A stretch of DNA of 59,044 nt from an uncultured Eubacteriales bacterium (GTDB lineage: Bacteria > Bacillota > Clostridia > Oscillospirales > Acutalibacteraceae), in the NCBI GenBank assembly GCA_900314795.1, contig OMWP01000036.1, positions 1-59,044 of the forward strand, given 5' to 3'. Each line of letters begins with the position of its first letter. Positions within the stretch are counted from its first letter, which is position 1. A program made the position numbers and the translations under genes. This document shows, piece by piece, positions 44,633 to 52,916 of the stretch. The notes beneath the pieces are model-generated. The model was not told the origin of the DNA. It searched no databases and saw only the letters and a list, made by a program, of their open reading frames with translations.

Positions 44633-45074
44633 GAAAGTTTTTTCCACATTCTTGTTTCATCATCCGACGTCGGCTCCATGCCGAAGCGCAGATATAGTCC
44701 GTCTGCCGTACTGTCACAGCAGAGATAGTCCGCGCCGAACGCCTCAGCGTCCGACTCTATCGCCGTCAACAGCTCGGTCGCATAATGCCTGTGCCGATGA
44801 TCAGGCAAGGTATACGCGCCGCTGATATGCGCGATCCGCCGCTCGGCGAATCCTCACACGGAAACACCACGCAAAAGGTGGCGGTCATCACGCTGACGAG
44901 CTTGTCATCTTCAAAAACGCCGTAGGTCTGCACGCCGGGGGCGGTTGCATCCCTGCCCTGACAATAGATCCGCGCGACATCCTCCGTAATCGGATACGGG
45001 AATCCCTCCGCTTCCGAGATCGCCATAAGGTCTTTTATATGATGATTGTCCAGTTTTTGACAAGTCTTTTTCAT
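44626..45074 (-). pseudogene. GNAT N-acetyltransferase, frameshifted
   Basis: The first frame (MKKTCQKLDNHHIKDLMAISEAEG...GVFEDDKLVSVMTATFCVVFPC) and the second (ISGAYTLPDHRHRHYATELLTAIESDAEAFGADYLCC...YLRFGMEPTSDDETRMW) together give one complete GNAT fold, including the acetyl-CoA loop region HRHRHYATELL. The frame changes around 44840-44865. GGGGAGG precedes the start at 45074. The TAA stop lies inside the terminal repeat of the adjacent MITE. A sequencing error is possible. Confidence 0.75.
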
Positions 45075-45260
45075 GGATCCTCCCCGGTCACTACGGATTG
45101 AGCGAGTGAAATGCTCTATTGCCAATGTTATGAGGGGTCGTTCCCCCATTTTAGATAGCTCAATTTTATATGATTCCGCCTTCAAAGTCAATAAATATGA
45201 ATAACCTAAGCAACCGAGTTCGGAACTATTCTTGATTGCTCATAGAATAGTTTGATACAC

Positions 45261-45298
45261 AAAAACCGGTAACCGATCGGGTCAGTTACCGGTTTTAT
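45261..45298 (-). terminator. Terminator of peroxidase/flavodoxin operon
   Basis: AACCGGTAAC and GTTACCGGTTTTT pair on the minus strand with a T5 run. Confidence 0.85.
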
Positions 45299-45314
45299 CT
45301 CTTTAAGTGTCGAA

Positions 45315-45728
45315 TTAAGCCTTGACGATCTTCCGTGCGAATGATGCGGCTTTCTTCAAATCATCCTCGTTGGGTCTGCCCTTGTGGAGCCCCTTGAACT
45401 CACCCTTACAGTGGAATTCACGGTCATCCATCTTGATGCCGACCCGATCCGCCTCCGCCTTTACCTTTTTCCATGTGGAGTTGAGCATGGCGGCGGAGCC
45501 GAAGTTGACGATGCGCTTCACCTTACTGCTGTCCAGCGAGCGGACAAAATTCCGCACCTCGGGATCGATGCTGAACGCATAGTAAGAGTTGCCGAGGAAA
45601 AGAAGATCAACAGGCTCATCGATCGGTTCACTGATCGGCAACGCTTCGGCACCGACTGCGTCGGCGACCGCTTTCGCGAGCTTTTCGGTGTTACCCGTTT
45701 TGGTATAATATCTGACTGCGACTTTCAT
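45315..45728 (-). CDS. Short flavodoxin
   Basis: 137 residues with the FMN phosphate loop YYTKTGNTEKLAKAVAD at the N-terminus, FLGNSYYAF in the 60s loop, and a 90s loop NFGSAAMLNST. It carries electrons on FMN. It lies 11 bases downstream of the glutathione peroxidase gene, so it may donate electrons in peroxide detoxification. Confidence 0.85.
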   Translation of the reverse strand: MKVAVRYYTKTGNTEKLAKAVADAVGAEALPISEPIDEPVDLLFLGNSYYAFSIDPEVRNFVRSLDSSKVKRIVNFGSAAMLNSTWKKVKAEADRVGIKMDDREFHCKGEFKGLHKGRPNEDDLKKAASFARKIVKA

Positions 45729-45739
45729 ATGCTATCACC

Positions 45740-46285
45740 TCAGAGCGCTTCTTCGACCGCTTTTCTGACGTCCTTCATGTCGACGGTCGGTTCAAAACGA
45801 GCAATGACGCTGCCCTCGCGGTCAACGAGGAACTTGGTGAAGTTCCATTTGATATACGCCTTGTCGCCGAACGCCTTGTTGTTCATGTCGGCAAACTTGT
45901 TCAGCGCCTTGTTTTTGAGCCCCTTGCCAAAGCCCTCAAACGGCTTTTCTGTCGCGAGGAACGCGAACAGCGGATCGGCATTGTCGCCGTTGACGTCGAT
46001 CTTCTTGAACTGCGGGAAGTCGGCGCCGAATTTCAGCGTGCAGAAGTTGTGGATCTCCTCCTCATCTCCGGGCGCCTGATTCGCAAACTGGTTGCACGGG
46101 AAGTCGAGGATCTCAAAGCCCTTGTCGCGCAGGTCGCGGTACATCTCCTCGAGCGGCTCATAGTGCGGGGTGAAGCCGCAGCCGGTTGCCGTATTGACGA
46201 TCAACAGCAGCTTGCCCTTGTAATCAGCAAGGCTGACGTCGTTACCTTTTCTGTCTTTTACCGTAAAATCATATACTGTTTTCAT
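45740..46285 (-). CDS. Glutathione peroxidase family peroxidase
   Basis: 181 residues. Catalytic residues: Cys36 in NTATGCGFTPHYEPL (a Cys enzyme, not selenocysteine), Gln in FPCNQFANQAPG, and Trp-Asn in IKWNFTKFLVDREG. Bacterial members usually use thioredoxin or similar donors to reduce hydroperoxides. It lies directly after the ohrR-like gene on the same strand. Confidence 0.9.
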   Translation of the reverse strand: MKTVYDFTVKDRKGNDVSLADYKGKLLLIVNTATGCGFTPHYEPLEEMYRDLRDKGFEILDFPCNQFANQAPGDEEEIHNFCTLKFGADFPQFKKIDVNGDNADPLFAFLATEKPFEGFGKGLKNKALNKFADMNNKAFGDKAYIKWNFTKFLVDREGSVIARFEPTVDMKDVRKAVEEAL

Positions 46286-46310
46286 CGTGATTCTCCTTTC
46301 GGTTCATTAG

Positions 46311-46751
46311 TTATGATGGTTCGTTTCCCAAAAGCTCATACAAGAGTTGATATAATTGCGCGGCTTTTTCGGGGGTGAGCGCGATACAGCCGCCGACCTT
46401 GCGCGGGATCTCACGCGCCTGTTCCTGCAGCGCCCTGCCCTTGTCGGTCAGGAAGATCAGGAAGGATCGCTCATCCTTCGCGCTCTGGCGCTTTTCAATG
46501 TAGCCCGCCTGCCGCATCTTTTTGAGAAGCGGTGAGAGCGTGCCGCTGTCGAGCATCAGCCGTTTGCCCAGTTCGCCCACGGGGATGCCGTCCTTTTCCC
46601 ACAGTACCAAAAAGACGATGTACTGGGTGTAGGTCAGCCCGAGCGGTTTGAGGTACGGCGTATACAGTGCCGTCACACTCCGCGCCGCCGCGTACAGCGG
46701 AAAGCAAAGCTGATTCTCGAGCTTCATTTCTTCTTTATAGCTCATTTCCAT
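46311..46751 (-). CDS. MarR-family peroxide sensor, OhrR type
   Basis: 146 residues with a winged helix (GELGKRLMLDSGTLSPLLKKMRQAGYIEKRQSAKDERSF). The N-terminus LENQLCFPLYAAARSVTALYTPYL matches OhrR, with Cys16 as the single peroxide-sensing residue. OhrR represses its own operon until oxidised by organic peroxides. The target here is the adjacent peroxidase and flavodoxin. The start follows GAGGTG. Confidence 0.88.
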   Translation of the reverse strand: MEMSYKEEMKLENQLCFPLYAAARSVTALYTPYLKPLGLTYTQYIVFLVLWEKDGIPVGELGKRLMLDSGTLSPLLKKMRQAGYIEKRQSAKDERSFLIFLTDKGRALQEQAREIPRKVGGCIALTPEKAAQLYQLLYELLGNEPS

Positions 46752-46754
46752 TCT

Positions 46755-46781
46755 GTTGCACCTCTTTATCTGTTGTGCAAC
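46755..46781. promoter_or_regulatory. Candidate OhrR operator
   Basis: Inverted repeat GTTGCAC (46755-46761) and GTGCAAC (46775-46781) between the promoter and the start of the ohrR-like gene. It is not the classical TACAATT/AATTGTA sequence, so the assignment is by position. Confidence 0.45.
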
Positions 46782-46784
46782 TAT

Positions 46785-46813
46785 ATTGTATCAAACATAA
46801 ATGAGCTTGTCAA
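46785..46813 (-). promoter_or_regulatory. Promoter of ohrR/peroxidase operon
   Basis: Minus strand: perfect TTGACA (46808-46813), 17 bases, TACAAT (46785-46790). Confidence 0.75.
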
Positions 46814-46867
46814 GGGGAATTTATGCGCTTTTTCAATATTTTTTCATTGTTTATCAAATGGAACCGG

Positions 46868-47125
46868 TCTTTCCGTAGGGTACGGCGCTTGCTCCCGCCG
46901 AATCCTTTCCGATACATGTCACCCAAACGCGAAGCACATCAATCTTTCCGTAGGGTACGGCATTTGAACACGCGTGTTTGACGTACCGAGTATGACGGGC
47001 GTTTCCGATATCGGGAGCATCGGATAGGGGTACCACGTTTCTGTCATTCGGTACGTCGCAAGCGCCGTACCCTACAGCTCTCTGTGACGTTGCGCTTTCG
47101 GGACGAGCATGTCCCTCCCCTAGGG
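46868..47125. repeat. CCGTAGGGTACGG repeats
   Basis: CTTTCCGTAGGGTACGGC occurs twice in direct orientation (about 46869 and 46945) and once inverted (GCCGTACCCTACAG, 47064-47077), with a further ACGAGCATGT palindrome near 47102. No gene is seen between 46814 and 47160. Confidence 0.6.
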
Positions 47126-47157
47126 GTGAAATTTGCTTCTCAAACAATGTCATTTAA

Positions 47158-47192
47158 CAAAAAGTACCGAGCGCTTTGGGCACTCGGTACTC
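47158..47192 (-). terminator. Terminator of feo operon
   Basis: AGTACCGAG and CTCGGTACT pair and are followed on the minus strand by TTTTTG. Confidence 0.75.
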
Positions 47193-47201
47193 AGAGGAAA
47201 A

Positions 47202-47378
47202 CTATTGCTTATGACAGGAGCCGGACATCGCGCAGTGCTTGCAGTTGCCGCAGTTGCATACCACCGACTTGCCCTGTTTTTTCTTTTTGATCATGCTGAA
47301 TATGATCGCCGCGACGATCGCAATCAGCACCGCACAGATGATGATCGTGCCGATGTTATTCGATATCCATGTGAACAT
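47202..47378 (-). CDS. FeoB-associated Cys-rich membrane protein
   Basis: 58 residues: one membrane helix (IGTIIICAVLIAIVAAIIFSMI), a lysine stretch and a Cys-rich tail CNCGNCKHCAMSGSCHKQ. This is the small partner of FeoB in Firmicutes, thought to help iron transfer. The ATG at 47378 is chosen over an in-frame GTG 9 bases upstream because it is 8 bases from GGAG. It is 54 bases after feoB. Confidence 0.88.
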   Translation of the reverse strand: MFTWISNNIGTIIICAVLIAIVAAIIFSMIKKKKQGKSVVCNCGNCKHCAMSGSCHKQ

Positions 47379-47432
47379 ACATTTCACTCCTTCTTATCCA
47401 AGGGTTTTGCGAGGGCAAAAGCGCTCAACCGC

Positions 47433-49910
47433 TTACTTGATCTTGACGTCCTTGGTCAGCTTATTCGCTTCCTTATAAGGTCTGAAGAGCATATACAGCA
47501 TGAACGCGATCAGCAGGATCGCAACGATCAGTCCGAATACATTCAGGTTGCCGGTGAAGGCGCCGCCAATCTGGTTGATGCACAGCGCGATCACATACGC
47601 AAAGATGCACTGATAGGCGATCGCGAACGCTGTCCACTTGCCGGAGTTCATCTCACGTCTGATCGCGCCCATCGCCGCAAAGCACGGCGCGCACAGCAGG
47701 TTGAACACGAGGAACGAGAAGCCTGTCACACCGGTGAATACGCTCGCCAGCATCGCCCATGTGGACATTTCTCCGCCGCCGTAGAGTACGCCCATCGTAC
47801 CGACGATGTTCTCCTTGGCGATCAGGCCGGTGATGGAGGCGACAGCCGCCTGCCAGTTGCCCCAGCCGAGCGGGGCAAAGATCCACGCGATACCGTTGCC
47901 GATCACGGCGAGGATGCTGTTGCCGATCTCCTCCTCACCCAGCATGGTAAAGCTGCCGTCGACCCAGCCAAAGCGGCTCAGGAACCACAGAACGATGGTG
48001 GAGAGCAAGATGATAGTACCCGCCTTTTTGATGAACGACCAGCCGCGCTCCCACATGGAACGGAGCACGTTGCCGAGGGTCGGCCAGTGGTAAGCGGGAA
48101 GCTCCATGACGAACGGAGCAGGCTCGCCCGCAAAGGGCTTGGTCTTTTTGAGCATGATACCGGAGATGATGATCGCCGCCATGCCGATGAAATACGCGCT
48201 TGTCGCGACCCACGGAGAGCCGCCGAAGATCGCGCCCGCGATCATCGCGATGAAGGGCACCTTTGCGCCGCAGGGGATGAAGGTGGTGGTCATGATGGTC
48301 ATGCGGCGATCGCGCTCATTCTCAATGGTACGCGACGCCATGATGCCGGGGATGCCGCATCCCGTACCGATCAGGATCGGGATAAAGCTCTTACCCGACA
48401 GACCGAAGCGGCGGAAGATACGGTCGAGGACAAAGGCGATACGCGCCATGTAGCCGCAGGACTCGAGGAACGCGAGCAGGAAGAACAGCACGAGCATCTG
48501 CGGGACAAAGCCGAGCACCGCGCCCACACCGGCGATGATACCGTCGAGGATCAGGCTCGAGAGCCATTCGGGCGCCTTGGCTGCCTCCAGCCAGTTGCCG
48601 ACAACGACGGGGATACCGGGTACCCATACGCCGAACTCGGCGGGATCGTCGGGCTTACCCTCGTTCTTAACGAAGATCTCCGCTGCGTCCTTGACGTCCT
48701 TACCGGTGATGGTCTCTTTCTTCACCTCGAGGGTCTCTTCATCCTCGACGTCAAAGGTGAATTCATCATTATCCTTGACGCTTGCCGCAAAGCTCTTGAC
48801 GGAGGCCACCGCGGCATTGGCGTCATACTTTTCCGATTCAAAGTCGAGCGCCGCGAGCAGATCCTCATTGCCTGCCGATTCCGCAGCGCCGGTCAGCTTG
48901 CCGATCGCGTCGGCGTGCTCCTCATACTGCGCGGTACCGATACCGAACAGATGGAAGCCGTCGCCGAACAGACCGTCATTCGCCCAGTCTGTCGCCGCGG
49001 AACCGACCGTGACCATCGAGATATAGTACACGAGGAACATGACGACCATGAAGATCGGCAGCCCCAGCCAGCGGTTGGTGACGATCTTGTCGATCTTGTC
49101 GGAGGTCGAGAGCTGACCTTTCTGTTTATTCTTATAGACGCTGTTGATGATCTTGCCGATATAGACATAACGCTCGTTGGTGATGATCGACTCCGCGTCA
49201 TCGTCATATTCGTCCTCAACAGCCTTGATATCCTTTTCGATATGGTCGAGGGTCTCTTTGTTCAGGTTGAGCTTCTCCACAACCTTATCGTCGCGCTCAA
49301 AGATCTTGACCGCGTACCATCTCTGCTCCTCCTCGGGCATATCATGGACGCAGGCTTCTTCGATGTGCGCGATCGCGTGCTCGACCGATCCGTCAAACGG
49401 ATGCTTGGGGACGGGCTTCTTCTCCTCCGCCGCCTTGATGGCTTCTTCGGCGGCGTCCATCACGCCCTTGCCCTTTAAGGCGGAGATCGAAACGACCTTG
49501 CAGCCCAGCTGGCGGCTGAGCTCCTCGATGTTGATCTTGACGCCGGTTTTTTCGACAACGTCCATCATGTTGATGGCGATGACGACCGGGATGCCGAGCT
49601 CACAGAGCTGGGTGGTCAAATACAGGTTGCGCTCTAAGTTGGTACCGTCGACGATGTTGAGGATCGCGTCGGGGCGTTCATCGATCAGATAATTACGCGC
49701 CACGACCTCTTCCAGCGTGTAGGGAGAGAGCGAGTAGATACCGGGCAGGTCGGTGATGGTCACGTCGCTGTGCTTTTTGAGCTTACCTTCTTTTTTCTCG
49801 ACCGTTACGCCGGGCCAGTTGCCGACGAACTGATTTGCGCCTGTCAGGGCATTGAACAGGGTGGTCTTACCGCTGTTCGGGTTACCCGCCAAGGCAATCT
49901 TGATGTTCAT
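47433..49910 (-). CDS. feoB: Ferrous iron transport protein B
   Basis: 825 residues. The N-terminal G domain has GNPNSGKTTLFNAL, WPGVTVEKKEG, DLPGIYSL and NMMD; then a helical GDI domain and a membrane part with Gate motifs (FVPQMLVLFFLLAFLESCGYMAR, IGTGCGIPGIMASR, PCGAKVPFI). An acidic insertion of about 100 residues (roughly 320-430) separates early membrane helices, longer than in most FeoB. It drives Fe2+ uptake. The second of two close ATG codons is taken as start because GAGG is at proper spacing only there. Confidence 0.95.
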   Translation of the reverse strand: MNIKIALAGNPNSGKTTLFNALTGANQFVGNWPGVTVEKKEGKLKKHSDVTITDLPGIYSLSPYTLEEVVARNYLIDERPDAILNIVDGTNLERNLYLTTQLCELGIPVVIAINMMDVVEKTGVKINIEELSRQLGCKVVSISALKGKGVMDAAEEAIKAAEEKKPVPKHPFDGSVEHAIAHIEEACVHDMPEEEQRWYAVKIFERDDKVVEKLNLNKETLDHIEKDIKAVEDEYDDDAESIITNERYVYIGKIINSVYKNKQKGQLSTSDKIDKIVTNRWLGLPIFMVVMFLVYYISMVTVGSAATDWANDGLFGDGFHLFGIGTAQYEEHADAIGKLTGAAESAGNEDLLAALDFESEKYDANAAVASVKSFAASVKDNDEFTFDVEDEETLEVKKETITGKDVKDAAEIFVKNEGKPDDPAEFGVWVPGIPVVVGNWLEAAKAPEWLSSLILDGIIAGVGAVLGFVPQMLVLFFLLAFLESCGYMARIAFVLDRIFRRFGLSGKSFIPILIGTGCGIPGIMASRTIENERDRRMTIMTTTFIPCGAKVPFIAMIAGAIFGGSPWVATSAYFIGMAAIIISGIMLKKTKPFAGEPAPFVMELPAYHWPTLGNVLRSMWERGWSFIKKAGTIILLSTIVLWFLSRFGWVDGSFTMLGEEEIGNSILAVIGNGIAWIFAPLGWGNWQAAVASITGLIAKENIVGTMGVLYGGGEMSTWAMLASVFTGVTGFSFLVFNLLCAPCFAAMGAIRREMNSGKWTAFAIAYQCIFAYVIALCINQIGGAFTGNLNVFGLIVAILLIAFMLYMLFRPYKEANKLTKDVKIK

Positions 49911-49916
49911 ATCCAT

Positions 49917-50072
49917 ACCTCATTTCTTGGTTGTCTTAAGCTAACTAATGGTGAAAAAATATAGCGCGCCAAAAGCTACGCTAATGATCCGCTTTTCATC
50001 GGGAGCTACGTGATATCAAGCGGAAAATGCTTATCATTGATGATCCGATACTGCCTGCATTAAATAGAGACA
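49917..50072 (-). promoter_or_regulatory. feoA-feoB intergenic region with partial metal-operator motifs
   Basis: After the feoA terminator the 150 bases before feoB contain GTTAGCTTAAG near 49931-49941 and ATGATAAGCATTTTCC near 50025-50040, similar to half-sites in the main feo promoter. A second promoter for feoB is possible but I cannot place its boxes firmly. Confidence 0.35.
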
Positions 50073-50103
50073 GAAAAAGACGCACGCGTCCGCGTCCGCG
50101 TCA
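50073..50103 (-). terminator. Hairpin between feoA and feoB
   Basis: GACGC...GCGTC stem overlapping the feoA stop codon, followed on the minus strand by TTTTTC. It could reduce read-through into feoB. Confidence 0.6.
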
Positions 50104-50322
50104 TTCTACCTCGACCATCTCGGCGTCCGCCTTGCGGATCGAAAGCTGATAGCCGCGCACGGTGACCTCCATCGGATCGCCCAAGGGAGCGACCTTCTGC
50201 ACCTTGATCTCGACGCCCTTGGTGATGCCCATATCCATGATACGGCGCTTGACCGCGCCCTCACCATGGAGCTTCTTGACCTTGCAGGTGCTGCCGATAG
50301 CAACCTCTTTCAATGTTCTCAT
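50101..50322 (-). CDS. feoA: Ferrous iron transport protein A
   Basis: 73 residues with the SH3-like FeoA fold: TLKEVAIGSTCKVKKLHGEGAVKRRIMDMGITKGVEIKVQKVAPLGDPMEVTVRGYQLSIRKADAEMV. It binds and modulates FeoB. AAGGAGGA precedes the start at 50322. Confidence 0.92.
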   Translation of the reverse strand: MRTLKEVAIGSTCKVKKLHGEGAVKRRIMDMGITKGVEIKVQKVAPLGDPMEVTVRGYQLSIRKADAEMVEVE

Positions 50323-50375
50323 ACTCTTCCTCCTTATTGTTCTGTCATGACAGGCAATCATCAAAACATCAAATC

Positions 50376-50424
50376 GGTTGAGATTGCCACACCCCGCCCC
50401 AATGTGCGGGGGTTCGCAATGACA
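50376..50424. repeat. Palindromic dispersed repeat, copy 3
   Basis: GGTTGAGATTGCCACA...TTCGCAATGACA, the inverted orientation of copy 1, with stem CCCCGC paired with GCGGGG. It lies between the two feoA genes. Confidence 0.7.
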
Positions 50425-50425
50425 A

Positions 50426-50635
50426 TTATATCAATATCTTCTGCGCCATCTCTTTGCTGATGGCGATGCGTGTGCCTTTGACATTTACGATCAGATTGCC
50501 GCCCATCGAGCTGACAACCGTGACGGTCGCGCCGGATACAAAGCCCAGATTTTGCAGATGGGTCCTGACATCCGCGTTTCCGCCGATTCTTTTGATCATG
50601 TTTTCTTCGCCGATAACGGCTAAAGTGAGCGGCAT
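50426..50635 (-). CDS. FeoA-domain protein, second copy
   Basis: 69 residues: MPLTLAVIGEENMIKRIGGNADVRTHLQNLGFVSGATVTVVSSMGGNLIVNVKGTRIAISKEMAQKILI, a complete FeoA domain distinct from its neighbour. Two FeoA proteins ahead of FeoB are common in Clostridia. First gene after the feo promoters. Confidence 0.92.
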   Translation of the reverse strand: MPLTLAVIGEENMIKRIGGNADVRTHLQNLGFVSGATVTVVSSMGGNLIVNVKGTRIAISKEMAQKILI

Positions 50636-50677
50636 GGCGATCTCCTTTTGTAATGGGGTTATGATTTGCTAACTTGA

Positions 50678-50691
50678 TTAGCTAAAGCTAA
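50678..50691. promoter_or_regulatory. Candidate metalloregulator operator
   Basis: TTAGC TAAA GCTAA, a 5-4-5 palindrome in the feo leader, sharing TTAGC with the two palindromes near the promoters. It resembles DtxR/IdeR-type sites. Confidence 0.5.
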
Positions 50692-50706
50692 CCTTTGGGG
50701 CTAAAT

Positions 50707-50936
50707 AAAAGGTCAAGCGGTTAGCTTAGCCTTACTCAAGTATTATATCAGCCGATCTATTGTTTGTCAAGTTAGAATCATTTCTAATGAATCAAAAACA
50801 TAATTGATGTCATTTCTGTGTAAAAGGTTAGGCAGTTAGCCTACCCTTACTCGTGTATTATATCAGTTGATCTATTGTTTGTCAAGTTAGAATCATTTCT
50901 AATGAATCAAAACATCTAATTGATGTCAATTCTGTA
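50707..50936 (-). promoter_or_regulatory. Tandemly duplicated feo promoter region
   Basis: Two copies of a ~115-base segment (from 50707 and 50822). Each has a perfect minus-strand TTGACA-N17-TATAAT (boxes 50765-50770/50742-50747 and 50880-50885/50857-50862), a 16-base palindrome TTAGAATCATTTCTAA upstream (50772-50787, 50887-50902) and a DtxR-like palindrome downstream: AAGC GGTTA GCTT in one, TAGGC AGTTA GCCTA in the other. Iron-dependent repression by a DtxR- or Fur-family protein is inferred. Confidence 0.8.
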
Positions 50937-51047
50937 TTCCGGTCTGATGGAAGCTTTTTTTGTGTGGCTGAGCTGACAGGTCTGTCTGTTACGGATTTGT
51001 TTTGCATGAATATTCAACCATTCTCAAAGGCGACCCCGGTTGGCAAC

Positions 51048-51080
51048 AAAAAAAAGACAGTCCAAAAACTGTCTTTTTGT
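51048..51080 (-). terminator. Terminator of aldo/keto reductase operon
   Basis: AAAGACAGT and ACTGTCTTT pair and are followed by a long T-run on the minus strand. Confidence 0.85.
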
Positions 51081-51097
51081 TGCGTTTGAACGGTTGC

Positions 51098-51940
51098 TTA
51101 TTGCTTTTCAAATTCGGGACGCCATGCGGCAAAGCCCTGCAGCTGCTCATCGGTGCGGTGATAGTAGCGCCTGCCTTTATCGAGCTTTGCGATCGACTTC
51201 ATCTCGTCATCGGTCAAGGTAAAGTCGAGGATATCGAGATTATCCTTGATGTGATCGACGTTCTTGCTGCCGGGGATGACGACAAAGCCCATCTGCGTAT
51301 GCCAGCGCAGGATGACCTGAGCGGGTGTTTTGCCGTATTTTTTGCCGAGCTGAGCAAAGACGGGCTCTTCCAACAGGCTCTTGTCACCGTGACCGAGCGG
51401 ATACCAGCTCATCAGCTTAATGCCATACTGATCAAGCGTTTTACGCAGTTCCTTCTGCGTAAAATACGGATGCGCTTCCACCTGGATGAACTGCGGCGCG
51501 ATCTCCCATTGATGCTGTAATTCATCGATATACTCGCCCTCAAAGTTCGAGATGCCGATCGACTTTGCCTTACCCTCTTTATATGCCTTTTCGAGCTGTC
51601 GGTAGCCGGCGAGCCAGTTGCCGGCAGGTTGGTGGATGTAAAGCAGATCAACATAGTCCACGCCGAGGCGCTCGAGGGTCTCATCCACCGCGTTCTCGTT
51701 CTCATATTCACTGGGCCAGAGCTTGGTGGAGAGGAAGATATCCTCTCTATCAATACCGCTCTCCTTGATCCCTCTGCCGACGGCACGCTCATTGACATAA
51801 GCATTCGCCGTATCGATGAGAGAATAGCCCATCTTGAGCGCCTCACGCACGCTGTTTTCTGCGTCAGCGGGGCTGAGCATAAAAGTACCGATGCCGATCA
51901 CGGGGCATTTGAGTCCGTTGTTCAATGTGATAGTTTCCAT
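51098..51940 (-). CDS. Aldo/keto reductase (AKR5-like)
   Basis: 280 residues. NADPH-dependent aldo/keto reductase: LIDTANAYVNERAVGRGI (catalytic Asp and Tyr), FLSTKLWPSEY (Lys), LLYIHQPAGNW (His), SIGISNF and a C-terminal VIPGSKNVDHIKDNLDILDF for cofactor binding. Similar to 2,5-diketo-gluconate reductase-type enzymes. AAGGAGG precedes the start. Last gene of a four-gene operon with flavodoxin, acetyltransferase and NTF2-like genes. Confidence 0.9.
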   Translation of the reverse strand: METITLNNGLKCPVIGIGTFMLSPADAENSVREALKMGYSLIDTANAYVNERAVGRGIKESGIDREDIFLSTKLWPSEYENENAVDETLERLGVDYVDLLYIHQPAGNWLAGYRQLEKAYKEGKAKSIGISNFEGEYIDELQHQWEIAPQFIQVEAHPYFTQKELRKTLDQYGIKLMSWYPLGHGDKSLLEEPVFAQLGKKYGKTPAQVILRWHTQMGFVVIPGSKNVDHIKDNLDILDFTLTDDEMKSIAKLDKGRRYYHRTDEQLQGFAAWRPEFEKQ

Positions 51941-51950
51941 GTTGACCTCC

Positions 51951-52319
51951 TTAATACGTCGATGCACGCGAGGAAGTGAGCTTCCATGCACCGTTTTCTT
52001 TTTGTAATGTAAAATCGCCGCGCAGTCGCCAGCTGCGTTTACTGCCGCCGTATACCGCGGCTGTGACACGACTCTTGCCGATCATCCGTGCGGTATCGCC
52101 GCTGAGCATGACCTCGATGCTGTCGTGCTCGGCGGAATAGTAGTTGAAGGTGCCGTCGCGCAGACCGCTGAGGAATTCTTCCCTTGACTGCCTGACGCCT
52201 GTCATGTGCATCAGCACATAATCCTCCGCCATCAAAGAGCGCAGGCCGTCGGCGTTTTTATCGATCATATACTGCCAGTAGCGGCGGTACAGGTCACGGA
52301 TCCATTCTCTTTCGTCCAT
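51951..52319 (-). CDS. NTF2-like/SnoaL family protein
   Basis: 122 residues with the cone-shaped NTF2-like pattern: WIRDLYRRYWQYMIDKNADGLRSLMAEDYVLMHMTG, REEFLSGLRDG, and a C-terminal WRLRGDFTLQKENGAWKLTSSRAS. Members are small hydrolases, isomerases or binding proteins; no catalytic assignment is possible. The ATG at 52319 has GAGGGA at good spacing and lies next to the upstream gene's stop. Confidence 0.75.
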   Translation of the reverse strand: MDEREWIRDLYRRYWQYMIDKNADGLRSLMAEDYVLMHMTGVRQSREEFLSGLRDGTFNYYSAEHDSIEVMLSGDTARMIGKSRVTAAVYGGSKRSWRLRGDFTLQKENGAWKLTSSRASTY

Positions 52320-52321
52320 GA

Positions 52322-52906
52322 TCATTCCCTCTGCTCGTTCGGATCGAGGTAGCGGATCACCTTGGCGGGGACGCCGCCGACGATCGCATGATCAGGCACG
52401 TCCTTGGTCACAACAGCACCCGCGGCGACCACGGCATATTCCCCGATCGTCACACCGGGACAGATGGTCACGTTCATGCCGAGCCACGCGTTCTTCTTGA
52501 TCGTTACCTTACCGTAGGTATAGATCGTGTGGCGGTTGTTCATATCGTGATTGATCGTCGCGATCCGCAGACCGGGCGCGGTCATGACGCCGTCGCCGAA
52601 TTCGATCCCGCCCGAGGCGGAGAGGATCGCGGAATGGTTGATGAAAACACCCTTGCCGAAGGTGACGCGGTTGCCGAAATCGCAGATAAACGGCGTGAGG
52701 ATGCGGACGTCGTCGAGCTCTCTGCCGAACAGCTCCTCTAAGTAAGCGACATAGGTCGGATCGTCGGGCATGGCGGCATTCGCCTTAGCGCAGAGGGTGC
52801 GTGCACGCATCATCTCATCGACTGCTTCTTTAAAATACGGCTCTCGGTTATCGGTAGGGCCGCCCTGATCCATCAGATCATATACATATCCCTTTTCATA
52901 CTCCAT
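52322..52906 (-). CDS. Maltose/galactoside O-acetyltransferase-type sugar acetyltransferase
   Basis: 194 residues. N-terminal mac domain (YFKEAVDEMMRARTLCAKANAA) and left-handed beta-helix hexapeptide repeats (VFINHSAILSASGGIEFGDGVMTAPGLRIATINHDM, ITIG-type ICPGVTIGEYAVVAAGAVVTKDVPDHAIVGGVPAKVI). The catalytic His is in INHDM. It transfers acetyl groups from acetyl-CoA to sugars. Confidence 0.9.
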   Translation of the reverse strand: MEYEKGYVYDLMDQGGPTDNREPYFKEAVDEMMRARTLCAKANAAMPDDPTYVAYLEELFGRELDDVRILTPFICDFGNRVTFGKGVFINHSAILSASGGIEFGDGVMTAPGLRIATINHDMNNRHTIYTYGKVTIKKNAWLGMNVTICPGVTIGEYAVVAAGAVVTKDVPDHAIVGGVPAKVIRYLDPNEQRE

Positions 52907-52916
52907 AGCGCACCTC

